Shown in pieces: positions 6,155-13,412 of a stretch of DNA of 13,633 nt. A program made the position numbers and the translations under genes. The stretch is taken from positions 1 to 13,633 of the forward strand of contig SFEH01000056.1 in NCBI GenBank assembly GCA_004557315.1. The letters run 5' to 3'. The DNA comes from Bacteroidales bacterium. GTDB lineage: Bacteria > Bacteroidota > Bacteroidia > Bacteroidales > UBA3663. Position 1 is the first letter of the stretch. Each line of letters begins with the position of its first letter. Under the pieces are notes generated by a model. That model was not told the DNA's origin and did no database searches. It saw only the letters and a program-made list of their open reading frames with translations.

Positions 6155-7321
6155 ATGGATAATCTCATAATCAAATTAGGAAAACGTATAGATACGACCA
6201 ATTATCTTGAGGTCGAGAAAGACTTGTTGAATCAGATTGCAGCAACCCCACATACGTCGTTGACACTCGATGCCGACGACCTTGACTATATCGCATCAAG
6301 CGGTTTGCGTGTTGTTCTGAAACTCGCGAAGATGGACAAGACTCTGCGCATCATCAATACCGATTTGAAAGTCTATAACATCTTCGAAATGACTGGTTTT
6401 GCGAAAATCATCAACATTGAGAAGAAACTGCGCAAGATAGACCTCAGCCAGTGTAAGTTGCTCGGTGCAGGCGGTACAGGTGCCGTATATCGTGTAACGC
6501 CCGAAGAGATAGTGAAAGTCAATTACAACCCTGCCACCGACGCAGAGATGATCGAAGAGAAAGAGAAGTCGCAGGCAGCATTTGTGCTCGGCGTTCCTAC
6601 GGCAATCTCGTTCGACACTGTCGATTGTGGTGAGGGACGCAAGGGCGTGGTCTATGAGACCATCAAGAGCACCACATTGGGCGAGATGCTTGAGGCTGAC
6701 CCAAGCCAGTGTGAGAGTCTGGTGAATGCTTACATCAAGGCATTGCGCACCATCAACAGCATTCACACCGACAATCCGATTTTCCCAAGTGCCATCGACT
6801 TCTACATTGACTGCATCGAGAAAGCCAAGCCATTCTACACCGAAGAGGAAATGGCAATGCTGCAGCGTGTAGTAGATGCGATGCCACAGGGCGACTGCCT
6901 CGTTCATGGCGATGCTCACCCAAAGAACCTCATGCTCCAGGGCGATGAGATGATGTGGATCGACATGGCAATGGTATGTGTCGGCCGCCCTATCTACGAC
7001 ATCATTTCGTTGGCGTGCATGCTTTTCCTCTCCAATGATGATTATGCCAAGAAGTTGACAGGTATGTCATTGTCTAACCTCCAGCGCTTTGCCGAGACCT
7101 TCATCCGTCTTTACTTCGGCGTGGAAGATGAGGCAGAGGTGCTGCGCTACAAGATGATGATGGCACATCTTTATATGATCCGCGGCGTGTTCTCGATAGG
7201 ATTCACTGCTCCTTCGACCATCAAGGCACGTCCAAAGATACTGCAGATGGCACACGAGCGCTTCTTCCCAAACATCGATTCAATCATTGCCACAGTCGAG
7301 GAATTGGGAGCAATAGAATAA
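6155..7321 (+). CDS. STAS domain fused to an aminoglycoside-phosphotransferase-like kinase
   Basis: This 388-residue protein joins two domains. Residues 1-95 look like a STAS / anti-sigma-factor-antagonist domain, with the serine pair Ser48-Ser49 in IASSGLRVVLKLAK at the position phosphorylated in SpoIIAA-type proteins. Residues 100-385 form a kinase-like domain resembling the TIGR02172/APH group: glycine-rich loop LGAGGTGAVYRV (103-114), Lys121 as the ATP lysine, HGDAHPKN (251-258) with catalytic Asp253 and Asn258, and metal-binding Asp270 in WID. All catalytic positions appear intact, so activity is likely, but the substrate is not known. No anti-sigma kinase, phosphatase or sigma factor gene lies in the window. 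It follows the trpB terminator by about 30 bases; a TATTTTTC at 6127-6134 is a poor promoter candidate. No signal peptide or membrane segment is seen. Confidence 0.82.
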   Translation: MDNLIIKLGKRIDTTNYLEVEKDLLNQIAATPHTSLTLDADDLDYIASSGLRVVLKLAKMDKTLRIINTDLKVYNIFEMTGFAKIINIEKKLRKIDLSQCKLLGAGGTGAVYRVTPEEIVKVNYNPATDAEMIEEKEKSQAAFVLGVPTAISFDTVDCGEGRKGVVYETIKSTTLGEMLEADPSQCESLVNAYIKALRTINSIHTDNPIFPSAIDFYIDCIEKAKPFYTEEEMAMLQRVVDAMPQGDCLVHGDAHPKNLMLQGDEMMWIDMAMVCVGRPIYDIISLACMLFLSNDDYAKKLTGMSLSNLQRFAETFIRLYFGVEDEAEVLRYKMMMAHLYMIRGVFSIGFTAPSTIKARPKILQMAHERFFPNIDSIIATVEELGAIE

Positions 7322-7413
7322 GTTTCGGCAGTTGAAAAAGAAATAATAACTTGTCGAAGTATAGATATTGGCGAGAGAATTTGTATTTTTTTGTTAAGAA
7401 AATTCATGCAAAT

Positions 7414-7445
7414 CTTGCAGGATTTCCAAAAAAAAAGTAAATTTG
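7414..7445 (+). promoter_or_regulatory. Promoter of the PurF-like gene
   Basis: CTTG (7414-7417), a 20-base spacer and TAAATTTG (7438-7445) match the Bacteroidetes promoter pattern. Transcription should begin near 7452, about 37 bases before the ATG. The rest of the 167-base gap after the STAS-kinase stop shows no clear terminator. Confidence 0.7.
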
Positions 7446-7488
7446 CGCGTCTTATTTAAGGTATAATCTTTATTCATCACAGAAATAT

Positions 7489-8940
7489 ATGGCTGGTTTT
7501 TTCGGCTCAGTTAGCAAGACATCATGTGTCGCAGAGGTTTTCTATGGCACTGACTACAACTCTCATCTTGGCACTCGCCGTGGTGGTATGTGCGTATATG
7601 ACTCTGAGAAAGAGCGTTTCGTTCGTAAGATTCATTCACTTGAGAGTTCATATTTCCGCACGAAGTTCGAATCAGAGCTTCCAGAATTTTCAGGCAATTC
7701 GGGTATCGGAATCATCAGCGATACCGATGCGCAGCCACAGTTGTTCAATTCTCATCTCGGCCGTTTCGCCATCTGTACAGTAGCCAAGATTGTCAATCTT
7801 CAGGAGATTGCGCAGAAGTTGCTCGATTCGGGCATGCATCTCACCGAGTTTACTTCAGGACGCATCAATCCTACCGAGGTAGTCGGTTGCCTGATCGTCA
7901 AGGGCAAGGACTTTGTCGATGGCATCGAGAACGTGTTCCGCGAAGTGAAGGGCTCATGCACGATGCTCATCCTCACCGAGCATGGCATCATTGCCGCACG
8001 CGACTCTTGGGGGCGCACTCCTATAGTAATAGGTAAGAAAGAAGGCGCTTATGCCGTGACGAGCGAGACCACATCTTTCCCTAACCTCGGCTACGATATT
8101 GATTCGTTCCTTGGTCCTGGCGAGATCGTGAAGATCACAGCCGATGGCATTGAGCAGTTGCGCAAGCCTAACAAGCGCTGTCAGGTCTGTGCTTTCCTCT
8201 GGGTCTATTACGGCTTCCCAACAAGCGACTACGAAGGCCGCAACACCGAGGAGGTGCGCAATCAGTGCGGATATGTGATGGGCAAGGAAGACGATGCAGT
8301 GGTCGATTGTTCATGTGGCATCCCTGATTCGGGTGTGGGCATGGCAATCGGATATGCAGCAGGTCATGGCGTGCCATATCAGCGTGCCATCTCCAAATAT
8401 ACGCCTACATGGCCTCGCAGCTTCACCCCAGCCAATCAGGAGATGCGTGAGCTTGTGGCAAAGATGAAGCTCATCCAGAACAAGGCTATCCTGAAAGACA
8501 AGAAAGTGCTGTTCTGTGACGATTCGATAGTGCGTGGCACCCAGCTTCGCGACAATACCTATTGCCTCTATGAGGCAGGAGCAAAGGAGGTACACATGCG
8601 CATCGCCTGTCCTCCGCTGATCTACGGCTGCCGCTTCGTCAACTTCACATCTTCAAAGAGCGACATGGAGCTCCTCACTCGCCGACTCATTGCCGAGTTC
8701 GAAGGACCAGAAGCAGCCCAGGATCCAGAGCGTCTCAAGGCTTATGCCACTACCGACTCACCTGAATACAATAAGATGGTCGAGCACATCAGGGATCGCT
8801 TCGGTCTGACTTCGCTCAAGTTCACCAAGATGGAGACTCTCATCAATGCCATCGGACTTCCAAAGTGCCAGGTTTGCACCCATTGCTTCGACGGCTCAAG
8901 CCAGTTTACGCTCGAAGAAGAGAATCTCGACAACGAGTAA
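7489..8940 (+). CDS. Amidophosphoribosyltransferase (PurF) homologue with degenerate glutaminase domain
   Basis: PurF makes phosphoribosylamine from PRPP and glutamine-derived ammonia, opening purine synthesis. This 483-residue homologue has an intact PRPP loop, VLFCDDSIVRGTQL (340-353), and cysteines C231/C234, C381 and C460/C463/C466 at or near the 4Fe-4S ligands of Bacillus-type PurF. The N-terminal Ntn-glutaminase signature is lost: it begins MAGFFG where PurF has Met-Cys-Gly. GNSGIGIISD (69-78) stands where the glutamine-binding Arg of RYxT should be, and VAKIVN (98-103) where HNGN normally forms the oxyanion hole. It should therefore not hydrolyse glutamine in the usual way. It could use free ammonia, rely on another glutaminase, or do something else. 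From memory, similar proteins starting Met-Gly/Ala-Gly-Phe-Phe occur across Bacteroidales, so this is a family trait, not a local mutation. The purF symbol is withheld. Confidence 0.85.
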   Translation: MAGFFGSVSKTSCVAEVFYGTDYNSHLGTRRGGMCVYDSEKERFVRKIHSLESSYFRTKFESELPEFSGNSGIGIISDTDAQPQLFNSHLGRFAICTVAKIVNLQEIAQKLLDSGMHLTEFTSGRINPTEVVGCLIVKGKDFVDGIENVFREVKGSCTMLILTEHGIIAARDSWGRTPIVIGKKEGAYAVTSETTSFPNLGYDIDSFLGPGEIVKITADGIEQLRKPNKRCQVCAFLWVYYGFPTSDYEGRNTEEVRNQCGYVMGKEDDAVVDCSCGIPDSGVGMAIGYAAGHGVPYQRAISKYTPTWPRSFTPANQEMRELVAKMKLIQNKAILKDKKVLFCDDSIVRGTQLRDNTYCLYEAGAKEVHMRIACPPLIYGCRFVNFTSSKSDMELLTRRLIAEFEGPEAAQDPERLKAYATTDSPEYNKMVEHIRDRFGLTSLKFTKMETLINAIGLPKCQVCTHCFDGSSQFTLEEENLDNE

Positions 8941-9487
8941 GAATTGACTCTGATGCTGATTTAATGCGTCATAAAGTAGGTTTTTGTCCACCCAATCTTT
9001 CCCTACAAAATCCCTTCATTTCTCTTATGCGCACTAAGGGACACTTAGGCGATTCATGGGGGATGGTTTGGTACGTTGGTGTTAAGATGTTAGGTCTCTG
9101 CGCTTGATAGAAGTTCAAGGTCTTCTGTATTGTCTGTCTGTGTAGCGTCAAAGATCATCTTGACACCTTCATATTTTCACGTATTCACACCATAATTGCC
9201 TTACATCTACATTATCCGAATGTTGCAGATTGACTGAAGGTTTTTCACATTCGATAATACTTATTTAGGAGATTCTAAAAGTTTGTAAATTAGTATTATC
9301 AGTTTTATTCAAATTTTTTTATAAGTTTCAGAATAATACCTTCCTCCCCTTATAGAGTTTCATTAATAAAGGTTCGCAGTTGTGTGTCAATCTGCTCATT
9401 CGTCGTGCAGCTTTGGGATTGTCTTTGGGCAAATATGCCAATGCAATTACAATAATTACAGTCAAAAAATGGACACACATGAGTAGA
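8941..9487. other. Gene-poor interval between PurF-like gene and porin
   Basis: These 547 bases hold no gene I can support. The PurF-like gene and the porin converge here, yet no convincing terminator with a T-run was found for either. From 8964 to 9151 both strands are open for 47 and 60 codons, which may mark a conserved non-coding or repeat sequence. A CTAAG/CTTAG hairpin lies near 9033-9047, and a 9-base inverted repeat lies at 9253-9300. The sequence from about 9150 to 9480 is A/T-rich and otherwise featureless. Confidence 0.55.
9253..9300. repeat. Nine-base inverted repeat
   Basis: GATAATACT at 9253-9261 is perfectly complementary to AGTATTATC at 9292-9300, with a 30-base loop. It sits in the gene-poor interval downstream of both converging genes. 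It could be a weak structure at transcript ends; the A/T richness means chance is possible. Confidence 0.4.
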
Positions 9488-11539
9488 TTAATTCTGCAGA
9501 TCAAGCGTAATGCCCCATTCGAAGCGGCGAGGCATGATAGGGTAGTCGGGCATGATGAAGGTGTCTGTGGTCACGCCACTGCCCAAGAGGTTGCTCATCA
9601 TGATGAAGAACTTGATGCGCTTGAGGTTGCAGTTGAGGTAGCCATTGAGATTAGGGTAACCACCGCACTTGATCTCCTTCTGCATGGCAAACTGCTGGGT
9701 GGCAGGCTGGTAGGTAGGAGCGTAGTACTTGGCATTGTAATAGCCAGTGACACCGAGCTGCGCCGACAATGTCTTTGCCACCTTGAAACGAATGGAAAGG
9801 TCGGTCTCTATGCTGAATTTTGGCAATGTCAGCACATCATCGTCGGTCGAAGTCTGCACCAGGATGGCATTGTTCCATGTGAGAAGACCTGCGGTGAGGC
9901 CTTGCCGAGCCTCAAGACTGAACACCGATATCTGCTTGTCATATTGCTTTGGCAGGAAATCATCGCTGGTGAAATATATGTAGTTGTTGATGTATTCGAT
10001 GCCGGCACGGATTGAAGTGTTGGTGCGTGAATAGTTCACCAATCCGTCGATATGAATCTTCTGGATTCGGTCGAAGTCGTTGCTCCACTTGAAGTGGTTG
10101 CTGAAATAGTGGTCGAGCATGTAGCTCGGACGGCTATTGCGCATGAAACCTCGAGCCTGAAGAGTGAGACTGTCGCGACGGAGTCCTGTCTCAGGGTCGC
10201 GTCGGCCGAATGGGATCACTGTCTGGATTTCACCATTTATATCGATATCACCTACCTTGTCGCCCGAAAGAGCAGTCCTGGCAGTAATGTCGAAGGTGAG
10301 AGCCGACGAGAGGTGGCGGCTCAACTGGCCACCCACCCAAAAGTTGTTCGATACGTGCTTGCGCTGGATGAAGTCGAGGTCGAGCGAATCGACCAGCATG
10401 GTATAGGTCTGGCGCTCGTAGCCGATGAAAGCCGAGATGCCGAACTGTGAATACTTGTTGAATCCCTCGTTGAGTCGCAGACCTGCATAGGTCGAGAAGT
10501 TCTGATAGGAGGTCGAGTCGTTGGTTGCCTCAAGGTTGTAATAATGTTCCTTGAAGAAGTCGTGATTCTCGGTCTGGTCAGCTCCTGAATTCATGCGGAA
10601 CGAGTGGTCGTAGGTCTGGAAGTCGATGCTGTGGAAGATGGTAGCCACAGGAATGAACTCATCCCATACGGCGGTGTCACCTTCCTCCTGACGCTCTTCC
10701 CACATACCCAAATCGAAGGAATGGGTGAAGTGGATGTTGCGATAGTCGGTGTCGTTCCAAGTGTCAGTCAGCTTGGTTGGCATGGTGGCAGGAGTGGTGA
10801 AGTTGTCGTTGTAGTTGTCGGGATGAAGCACATACTCGCGGTCGGTGATGCCGCCCCATTCCTGATTGCCGTATTTGCTGACATTGAGCGAAGCATAGGC
10901 CTTGTACTGCGTGCCTTGATAATAGAGGTAGGTGAGCCACTTCAACGGTTTTGCCGCCGAATTGACATATTCGCCTCGGGCATAAACATAGTCGAGCTTT
11001 GTGCCAATACCGATATTGGGCTTGATGTTGCCCGCAAAGTCGAGCAGCAGGCGGTCATTGGCCTGAAGCGTCGCACCCGAATGGGTATAAGATGCCACGG
11101 TAAACGGAATCTTGGTGTTGTAATAGAGCTGATCGGCAGGACCTTCAGCAAAGAGGCTATAGGCATTGGCAAAGATGAAGTCGGACTCATCCTTGCGCGA
11201 AAAGTACTGATTGATGAGGTGTGGCGAATACAGGTTGGACGTATAGACCACCGACAATGCCTTGCTCTCCATAACATTGCGGTTACAGAGTCCTATGTAG
11301 CTGGTGTCGGGCACAGCATAGTAGATATTGCCTGTGAGAGGGTCGAGGCGGAAACAGTAACGGTCGTCCTTAGGTGGGTGACAAGGGTCATCTTCTTGCG
11401 CACCCTGCTGCTGGTTCTGTTGCTGGCTCTGCTGGGCATTGTCGTTCTGTCCCTGTGTCCTCAACTTGTCCTGCGCATTGGCAGAGAGTGAGACAAGGGC
11501 AGCGATAGCCGGTAGTATTATGCGTAGATATTTCTTCAT
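9488..11539 (-). CDS. Putative outer-membrane porin (Bacteroidetes Porin_10-like)
   Basis: This 683-residue protein starts with a clear signal peptide (MKKYLRIILPAIAALVSLSA then NAQ) cut after about residue 22. A glutamine- and asparagine-rich low-complexity stretch (about residues 29-46) follows, then a long beta-rich body of alternating aromatic and polar strands, ending FEWGITLDLQN, typical of a closing barrel strand. This matches the Bacteroidetes putative porin family (Pfam PF14121 as I recall), believed to form outer-membrane barrels; the cargo is unknown. An earlier in-frame ATG at 11560 lies inside the -7 box (11565-11558), so the start at 11539 is used. It is transcribed divergently from the sensor kinase, which suggests but does not prove that the kinase regulates it. 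The long plus-strand frames inside it are shadows. Confidence 0.85.
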   Translation of the reverse strand: MKKYLRIILPAIAALVSLSANAQDKLRTQGQNDNAQQSQQQNQQQGAQEDDPCHPPKDDRYCFRLDPLTGNIYYAVPDTSYIGLCNRNVMESKALSVVYTSNLYSPHLINQYFSRKDESDFIFANAYSLFAEGPADQLYYNTKIPFTVASYTHSGATLQANDRLLLDFAGNIKPNIGIGTKLDYVYARGEYVNSAAKPLKWLTYLYYQGTQYKAYASLNVSKYGNQEWGGITDREYVLHPDNYNDNFTTPATMPTKLTDTWNDTDYRNIHFTHSFDLGMWEERQEEGDTAVWDEFIPVATIFHSIDFQTYDHSFRMNSGADQTENHDFFKEHYYNLEATNDSTSYQNFSTYAGLRLNEGFNKYSQFGISAFIGYERQTYTMLVDSLDLDFIQRKHVSNNFWVGGQLSRHLSSALTFDITARTALSGDKVGDIDINGEIQTVIPFGRRDPETGLRRDSLTLQARGFMRNSRPSYMLDHYFSNHFKWSNDFDRIQKIHIDGLVNYSRTNTSIRAGIEYINNYIYFTSDDFLPKQYDKQISVFSLEARQGLTAGLLTWNNAILVQTSTDDDVLTLPKFSIETDLSIRFKVAKTLSAQLGVTGYYNAKYYAPTYQPATQQFAMQKEIKCGGYPNLNGYLNCNLKRIKFFIMMSNLLGSGVTTDTFIMPDYPIMPRRFEWGITLDLQN

Positions 11540-11557
11540 TCTTTTAAAATGTACGCG

Positions 11558-11589
11558 CAAAGATACATCATCGCATCGAAAATAGCAAA
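11558..11589 (-). promoter_or_regulatory. Porin promoter
   Basis: On the minus strand TTTG (11589-11586), a 20-base spacer and TATCTTTG (11565-11558) match both promoter boxes. Transcription should begin near 11551, leaving about 12 bases of leader before the ATG at 11539. Confidence 0.78.
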
Positions 11590-11630
11590 TAATTTAAGAA
11601 TTTACCACAAAAATTGTTTTACTATAGCCT

Positions 11631-11716
11631 AAATTAACGGTTTCTTGTTAATTTTACTTAATCAATTAACATTTTTCCGCCTATAATTTTTGTGATTAAA
11701 TGTTTTTAGTTAATTT
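11631..11716. promoter_or_regulatory. Candidate operator: repeated AATTAAC half-sites between porin and kinase
   Basis: AATTAAC occurs at 11632-11638 and 11664-11670, and its complement GTTAATT at 11647-11653 and 11709-11715. The first pair extends to a perfect 8-base palindrome, AAATTAAC and GTTAATTT, with an 8-base spacer. The last half-site overlaps the kinase -7 box at 11711-11718. The pattern suggests a regulator acting on the divergent pair, though the A/T-rich setting raises the chance rate. Confidence 0.42.
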
Positions 11717-11718
11717 TG
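11689..11718 (+). promoter_or_regulatory. Sensor kinase promoter
   Basis: TTTG (11689-11692), an 18-base spacer and TAATTTTG (11711-11718) match the Bacteroidetes consensus. Transcription should begin near 11725, about 16 bases before the ATG at 11741. A second TAAATTTG at 11730-11737 lies too close to the ATG to be preferred. Confidence 0.65.
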
Positions 11719-11740
11719 CATCGTAAAGTTAAATTTGAGT

Positions 11741-13303
11741 ATGAAGAAAACTACGATCTGGTTCATAGCGATTGTGCTTTTGTCCGCTTTCATCGGACTG
11801 CTGGCTATTCAGTTCTCATATCTTGAGGAGATAGTCAGTACTCGACGCGAGCAGTTTGACGATACCGTGAAGCGCGGTCTGTGGCGAGTGGCGCGTGAGC
11901 TTGAGCGAGCCGAGACAGCTTCCTATCTTGAGGAAAACTACAACGAGACCCAGCGACAGCTTCTCGAATCGCTTTCCCATGATGGTGAGTACGGAGTGCC
12001 TGCCAATGTGCCTAACGACAAGGTCATAGTAAAGGGACCTGATGGCTCGGCTTCGGCGTTCGAGTTCAAGGGTACGATGCCCGACACGGCACGGATCACG
12101 CCTTTCAACCTGTCGTCGCGACATGGCAAGGGCTCGATACAGAACAGCCAGAAGGCGCTGCACGATATGCTGATGGAGCAATATATCTATCAGAAGAACC
12201 TGCTCGATGATGTGGTTTTCCGCATCCTGTCGCAGACCAACGACAAGCCTATACTGGAGCGATTGGACATCAACAAGCTGCTCATCACGCTCGACAATGA
12301 GCTTGAGAGCATGGGCATCTTCCTCGACTACGACTTCTGCATCATCGACAAGGACGGCTCGATAGTCTATGACACTCCAAATTTCTCGACACAGAAAGCC
12401 GAGAAGGCGGGAATCTTTCTGCAACCGTTGTTCAACAACAATGTCACGTCGCGAGTCAGCTACATCGAGATCTATTTCCCAGAGCGCAACAAGTTCCTCT
12501 TCAACAGTGGCTTGACCTTCATGGTGCCGTCGTTTGCCTTCTCGATCATCATGCTCGTCCTCTTCCTGTTCGTCATCATAGTGGTGTTCCGACAGAAGAA
12601 ACTCAGCGAGATGAAAAACGACTTCATCAACAACATGACCCACGAGTTCAAGACGCCAATCAGTACCATCTCCTTGGCTTCGCAGATGCTCACCGACCCA
12701 TCGGTCAACAAGTCGCCTGCATTGCTCAACCACGTCAGTGGTGTCATAGCCGACGAGACCAAGCGCTTGCGCTTTCAGGTGGAGAAAGTGCTCCAGATGT
12801 CGATGTTTGACCGTCAGAAGACCAATCTCAAACTCTCGGATATTCCTGTCAACGAATTGGTCACCAATGTAGTGAATACCTTCACTCTTAAGGTTGAAAA
12901 GGCAGGAGGCAAGATAGAGACATCGCTCGAAGCAGAAGATGACATCTGCATGATAGATGAGATGCACTTCACCAACGTCATCTTCAACCTGCTCGACAAT
13001 GCCTATAAATATGCTCGGGAGAATGTGCCGCTCGAACTTCAGATATCGACGCGCAACATTCACAACAACAAACTCGAGATACGCATCAAGGACAATGGCA
13101 TTGGCATAAAGCACGATGATCTGAAGAAAATCTTCGAGAAGTTCTACCGTGTGCCGACAGGCAACCTTCACAATGTCAAGGGCTTCGGTCTCGGACTTTC
13201 GTATGTGATGAAGATAGTCAAGGATCACGGCGGTGACATCAAGGCAGAGAGCGACCTCGGTCAGGGCACGACCTTCGTCATCACGATGCCGCTACTGTCG
13301 TAG
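11741..13303 (+). CDS. RprX-like membrane sensor histidine kinase
   Basis: This 520-residue inner-membrane kinase should autophosphorylate and pass phosphate to a response regulator. Residues 6-24 form a first membrane helix, about 25-257 a periplasmic sensor region, and 259-283 a second helix. There follow the H-box NMTHEFKTPIS with His301, the N-box NVIFNLLDNAYKY (412-424), the G1 box DNGIGI (451-456), an F-box-like region FEKFYR (465-470) and the G2 box GFGLGLS (481-487). The MKKxTIW start, size and layout resemble Bacteroides RprX, normally paired with the regulator RprY; P. gingivalis PorY is a related kinase. I see no response regulator in the 330 bases downstream, where the octamer palindrome and an unrelated-looking open frame lie. 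The ATG at 11741 is chosen over an in-frame TTG at 11735. It diverges from the porin gene. Confidence 0.92.
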   Translation: MKKTTIWFIAIVLLSAFIGLLAIQFSYLEEIVSTRREQFDDTVKRGLWRVARELERAETASYLEENYNETQRQLLESLSHDGEYGVPANVPNDKVIVKGPDGSASAFEFKGTMPDTARITPFNLSSRHGKGSIQNSQKALHDMLMEQYIYQKNLLDDVVFRILSQTNDKPILERLDINKLLITLDNELESMGIFLDYDFCIIDKDGSIVYDTPNFSTQKAEKAGIFLQPLFNNNVTSRVSYIEIYFPERNKFLFNSGLTFMVPSFAFSIIMLVLFLFVIIVVFRQKKLSEMKNDFINNMTHEFKTPISTISLASQMLTDPSVNKSPALLNHVSGVIADETKRLRFQVEKVLQMSMFDRQKTNLKLSDIPVNELVTNVVNTFTLKVEKAGGKIETSLEAEDDICMIDEMHFTNVIFNLLDNAYKYARENVPLELQISTRNIHNNKLEIRIKDNGIGIKHDDLKKIFEKFYRVPTGNLHNVKGFGLGLSYVMKIVKDHGGDIKAESDLGQGTTFVITMPLLS

Positions 13304-13309
13304 AAGAGA

Positions 13310-13396
13310 AGGTTATGAGGTTATAAGGTTATAAGGTAGCTTTGCGCTGTCAAAGAACCTTAAAAACCACAAAACCTTAAAACCTTACAACCAAAA
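13310..13396. repeat. Octamer-array palindromic repeat, copy 2
   Basis: The left arm is AGGTTATG, AGGTTATA, AGGTTATA and AGGTAGCT in 8-base steps (13310-13341). The right arm has AACCTTAA, AACCACAA, AACCTTAA, AACCTTAC and AACCAAAA (13356-13396), with one extra A at 13364. The 27-base centre (13334-13360) differs from copy 1 at only three positions and has the same orientation. It starts seven bases after the kinase stop codon, and runs up to the start-less open frame at the window edge. Confidence 0.85.
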
Positions 13397-13412
13397 TTCA
13401 AGAATATTTACA

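Noticed and set aside
9033..9047. CTAAG/CTTAG hairpin as a terminator for the PurF-like gene
   Set aside because: The stem is only five bases plus a bulged GC pair and no T-run follows on either strand.
9380..10015. A 211-codon plus-strand frame at the end of the porin
   Set aside because: Most of it is antisense to the porin, it has no promoter of the local type, and its sequence is not protein-like beyond the shadow.
11540..11560. Longer porin start adding 7 residues
   Set aside because: The ATG at 11560 falls inside the predicted -7 box, and the shorter form gives a normal signal peptide beginning MKKYLR.
11816..13228. A 470-codon open frame on the minus strand opposite the sensor kinase
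   Set aside because: It is fully antisense to a kinase with every expected motif, has no promoter or family signature, and its composition is that of a shadow frame in codon-biased DNA.
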